Origin: Chrysomallon squamiferum
Taxonomy: Eukaryota > Mollusca > Gastropoda > Neomphalida > Peltospiridae
Direction of reading: 5' to 3'
Length of the DNA stretch: 64,000 bases
Assembly (NCBI GenBank): GCA_012295275.1
Contig: CM022671.1
Coordinates: 13,188,178 to 13,252,177 of the forward strand
In this document: positions 59,986-64,000 of the stretch, piece after piece
Layout: each line of letters starts with the position of its first letter
Position numbering within the stretch: position 1 is the stretch's first letter
Notes under the pieces: generated by a model
Seen by the model: the letters and a program-made list of their open reading frames with translations, nothing else
The model's database searches: none
Told to the model about the DNA's origin: nothing
Made by a program: the position numbers and the translations under genes

Positions 59986-60392
59986 ATAAAAGAATGGAGG
60001 AAGAAGGCGATTTGTGTTTATTGTTATTTAAAATTCCATGGAGAATAATAGAGAAACAAAGAAGGCCTATTCATGAGCTTTACACTTTGTGTTAAAAAAT
60101 CATATACAAGGAAAAGTCAGCAGCATTATTTTTAACCTATTTTTGTTCTGCATGATTTTTAAAAATGACTTCTAAATAAATATAATTCAACAGATATAAT
60201 TGGAGTCTGCTAGCCAGATACAAAATGGACTTCAAAGTAATAATTAAAAACCTTTATTTTTTATTTTTTTTTTATTAAATGAAACTGACTTAGAAAATAA
60301 GTTCAGTACAAAAAAGATGATTATTTTGCCCATATCACCCATATAATAGTTTTATTTTGATATTCACAGTAATGCTAACAACAAATGAATAG

Positions 60393-60420
60393 AATAAATA
60401 AATAAATAAATAAATAAATG
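60393..60420. repeat. (AAAT)n microsatellite
   Basis: About six AAAT units in a row. Confidence 0.9.
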
Positions 60421-61194
60421 CCCTCAGAGACATACTTTTTATTTAAACTACAGTACGTAATGTCTAGCTTTTAAAACATTATCGTTTTTCATTTAATATA
60501 TGAAAAGGTGATTCACTCCATTACTTCATATCAGCTGTAGTTTCCTGCAGAGATATCACTACAGTTTTTGAAATATATTTTTATCTATTGCCTACTTTGT
60601 CAGATAGTCTATGTTCAGGTAGACAAAACATTAGCTTTACTGAGTTAAATCCTCCTATCTTGTCATCATGTTTCCTACCAGTGCATTTCCAGATCACATT
60701 CCATGCTGAGTTTTTGGAAGCACTGCAGTTAGAGGGGTTTTTTTTGGTTTGTTTGTCAATAAATACATTTTTATGTTTTTGTAATTTAGTAGAAATTTAA
60801 TTTTAATCTACATAAAAGTAAGATATTTAAAAAATAAAAATAATAAAAAAAAGAATATGTAATAATAGCTGATAATAATCATAACAACTGTATAATAACG
60901 TGTTCTATTAGAGTGTGCCATGCAGTCCAATACTTTTGACTTCAGGTTTCTGTCTACCTAACTGTTAGTCCATATCTTTCTAGCCTCTACCCAGGGTGTC
61001 TTCCCATTTCATAGAAAAAACTTGTCTACCGCAATACCTGATTACCTCTGTATATAATGAACTTGGCCTGTCCATACATCTGGTTTCTTTCTAACATTCA
61101 GATGTGGAGCGCATTGTTCTTAAATCGATTATGTAACATCAACTGAAAGCAGAATAAGCTTTCATTACTCATTTGTTGTAGATTTTTTACTTTT

Positions 61195-61350
61195 TCATTA
61201 TCATCATCATCATCTTCTTCTTCCTTCTCATTATCATCATCATAATCATCATCATCATCATTATTGTTATTATTATTATTGTTATTAGTATTATTCGTAT
61301 TCTTCTTCTTATTTTTTTTTCGTATTACTATTATTATTATTATTATTTAA
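61195..61350. repeat. ATC/ATT microsatellite inside repeat A copy 8
   Basis: ATC then ATT runs interrupted by CTTCTTCTTATT, at the same place as in copy 1. Confidence 0.93.
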
Positions 61351-61966
61351 ACTGGTCATTTCTAATTCATAAACATTTCTTTTCCGTTACAAAACAAGCA
61401 ACCAATAATAAACAATTTTACATCAATTTCATCTGTCTATTAAAAAAGAAAAGAAAAAACGGCACAATGTTTTTTGTTAATTCTCATAGCTTGCTTATGT
61501 AAAAGAAAACGACAAAAATATTATAAATAACTAATTTTATTCAGCAATATAATTTAAAAAAACAAACATATTTTACATACGAGTAATTCACTTATATTCA
61601 GTAAACAGAATATGTGAACGTTACATTTATCATTACCTGTTTGAATTAAACCATATTCAGCTTAAACATGTTCAAGATATATGTTTCTGATCATATTTAC
61701 GTTATGCACACATACATATTCAGATTGTGCACATATTATACAATATACGTGACATAGTATATTAATAGTATGTTCACTAAAGATATTATGACCTGCAAAT
61801 ACTTTGGCTATGACTGAAAAAGTTTATTCGAAGGACCAAATCATTGGGAATACTTTTAGATGAATACCTTCTTTTTTAATTATTTACATTCACTACACTC
61901 GATACATAGATTATTTCGATATTTGTCATATTTGCATACTTTATGCGATAAGCGATATCCATACTA

Positions 61967-62636
61967 CAATAATACCTCAGATTAAAGATGTAATTGGTTC
62001 CAAATTTCCGATAGTTAAGTGAGATAAGCAGGAGACTAATTTACATAGAATTAAGGTTAAAAGCAGTGGTTACTTTCTCACTGTTGAAATTTAACCAAAA
62101 AAAAAAAGAGGTGAAATAAGGAGAAATAAAATAGCAGTTTAGACATAAATGATTCAATAGATTATAGATATTAAGTAAACAGTAAATCATTTACAAATCA
62201 GTTTATACAAATACATTAAGAAATAATTATATGCTGCTCATTGTGGGTTCATTTTTGTGGGTTTTCATTTCATTTAAGATAATGTATTTTGTTTTTAAAG
62301 TTATTGTCTTCCGTTTATTTTTATCAGCAGCATTTGCTGGTATACTGTTATTCGTTTTGACATATTGGAAGGGTAAATTACAAACAAGGTTAAGTCTAAA
62401 TTGAAGCAGAAGACAAAAGAGAATCAGAATATCAGATGCACGTATGACATGTCAACTGATCAACACAGATGAGAGAAGCTCGTGAATGAATGAAAAACAA
62501 ACGAAAACGGACTTAAAAACATGCTATGTCCATTTGTATCATTTATTTCGAGCAATTAACTATTAAATTTCTGTTTATATAATTTGTAAAGAAAAAAGAT
62601 CGTTAAAGCAGGATATCGTTAAGCGAGATATTACTG
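61967..62636 (+). mobile_element. inner MITE with pogo-like ends, copy 8
   Basis: TA-CAATAATACCTCAG at the left and GAGATATTACTG-TA at the right, about 670 bases: the clearest example of both ends with their TA flanks. Confidence 0.78.
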
Positions 62637-62760
62637 TATTTATACAATAATAATTGCTTTCCAAATAATCTGGAACAGTTCATTATAATGACTGAGGTAA
62701 AGACATGCATGTCAATACGACCACTGAACCACATTTAGCCTTTCCACGAAATGGTAAGCC

Positions 62761-64000
62761 CTACCCAGCTACCAATCATTGGGTTCCAAAGTTTCTGCTG
62801 ACATAACTATTTAGGTCACTGATACATACAAACCCCTTCACCATATGAAGGAATGGAATTTGATATTTTAAGGGTAACTTTTTAAAATTTGATAGATAAT
62901 GACTTGATTACCCCAACTGTCTTTCTTTTATTATTTCCAAAAGTCATAAAAGACAAAAACATGTTCTCTGATGATTGTATTATGGCGTGGAGAACAATAT
63001 CAAACGTTTTATTGTAATCAAATTAGTAGAAACCAGATATACTGCAAAAAGTACTGAAAAGAAAAACTTTGATTATCAAAATTAAATAATAAAATTATTT
63101 AATTTGCTTTAAAAGAATTATGAATTAATTTTGCAAAGCAGAACATACAGTTGTTCTGTTGTTGTTTTATATATGTTTGATACTGGGAAGTTTGTATTAT
63201 CATTTAATGATTTTGCAATGAAATACCTTAGCTTTTCACTTTGTAAATAATTCATTTTGACTGTTCTACTTGAACAAGAAGGAGTGTAATATAAACAAAA
63301 AATAGTGTTTTTGTGAGATTTCCAAGTGTGAACACCTAGAAGCAGATGCCAATAAATCTTTGATGTTGCACAAGATGTGAGAAGGTTAAAGAACACATTT
63401 GCACTTCTAGCTGAGCTGTAAATGATTTGTTTATGAAATTATCTTGACTGTTCATATATCACATGCATTTTACTGAACAAACATGCCAGATATATAGTGA
63501 TAATTCAGCTTGGTCTACTGATGTAAATTATACATGTGTATTATTGTATTAAAGTGGTTTACAAGCATGATAGATAATTAAATTGTTTACATTTTAATAA
63601 TAATTATGTAACTGTACAAATATAACAGACAGTAGCATGCTGATATATAGCAATAATATCTAACAGGAAACTAACATTGTATAAACTATAAATCCCTGAA
63701 GTAAATTCTAAAATTTAGAATTAATTAAAAGATTATTAAATCAAGAAATTTAAATTAATATTGATAGAACTTAAAATAAAATAAAATCACATGAGGTAAA
63801 TAGGAAATGGCTGATTTTTGTTTTTTTGCAGTTTTTTTCATAGAAATTTGTTTCTAGCACATGTTACAAATACCATATCTCAAAAGTGCTATTTCACTTG
63901 GCTTACCAGCATTACATTCTGTGTAGGTGTGTAGAAGCAAAATAATATTACTTTACTTTTAAAATTCTCATCGATCATAAGGATCTTGACTTCAGAAAAA
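62761..64000. other. intronic DNA at the window end
   Basis: AT-rich. The - strand frame 63396-63118 is unrecognised. No further PDZRN exon is seen. Confidence 0.5.

Larger units (their letters stand above)
59231..60994. other. intronic DNA between repeat A copies
   Basis: Holds repeat family B copy 2 (listed separately), an AAAT run at 60393-60420 and AT-rich filler. The frame at 60588-60800 is unrecognised. Confidence 0.5.
60995..62760 (+). mobile_element. composite repeat family A, near-complete copy 8
   Basis: The left end GGTGTCTTCCCATTTCATAG lacks the inner GGTAGAATTCCCA part; the right end is cut short at CCACGAAATGGTAAGCC. The ATC/ATT microsatellite (61195-61350) and all internal blocks are present in the same order as copy 1. 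Confidence 0.87.

Noticed and set aside
1-64000. CRISPR arrays, bacterial operons, rRNA or tRNA genes
   Set aside because: No spaced identical repeats, no ribosome-binding-site context and no cloverleaf or rRNA sequence recognised; the direct repeats are eukaryotic transposons and microsatellites.

Overview
The window looks like animal nuclear DNA, AT-rich, with very long introns, dense microsatellites and many decayed DNA transposons. I infer a mollusc, probably a cephalopod such as an octopus. That rests on the overall repeat style and on how closely the exons match the animal PDZRN3/PDZRN4 family; no species marker is present. I saw no bacterial-style genes, rRNA, tRNA or CRISPR array.

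The only gene I can support is on the + strand. Four short exons (9711-9849, 28592-28690, 53185-53247, 53770-53868) have good splice sites and compatible phases. Together they encode an acidic linker followed by one complete PDZ domain, matching the second PDZ domain of the PDZRN3/PDZRN4 (LNX3/LNX4) family of RING-type E3 ubiquitin ligases. The RING, zinc-finger and first PDZ part should lie upstream of base 1, and the C-terminal half downstream of base 64000. Introns of about 18.7 kb, 24.5 kb and 0.5 kb separate the exons, so nearly all of the window is intron.

The introns hold, in order: a decayed ZBED5-like hAT transposase on the - strand (2.2-3.4 kb); a pogo/Tigger-like element with a broken CENP-B-type DNA-binding start (5.5-6.2 kb); the first copy of a roughly 1.8 kb composite repeat (12.8-14.6 kb); a broken - strand reading frame (23.0-23.5 kb); an internally deleted GTF2IRD2-like hAT element (25.7-27.5 kb); a Ty3/Gypsy remnant reduced to gag, RNase H and integrase pieces (33.8-35.8 kb); and further composite repeats at 29.9, 37.1, 38.2, 50.7, 56.5-59.2 and 61.0 kb. 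The composite repeat carries an inner MITE with pogo-like ends and an ATT-rich microsatellite.

Three structures are the most worth checking. (1) A 2.7 kb element with about 430-base inverted ends and a TATA target duplication (38456-41185) sits inside one composite repeat, so other copies give its empty site. It carries a decayed gene of an unclassified family. (2) At 55.1-56.4 kb, a 0.33 kb block is duplicated around a near-identical copy of sequence 3.9 kb upstream, with short homology at both joints, as expected of replication template switching. (3) Two composite repeats face each other as a large inverted repeat around 38.1 kb. No working accessory gene system was seen; the interest is in genome structure and transposon biology.
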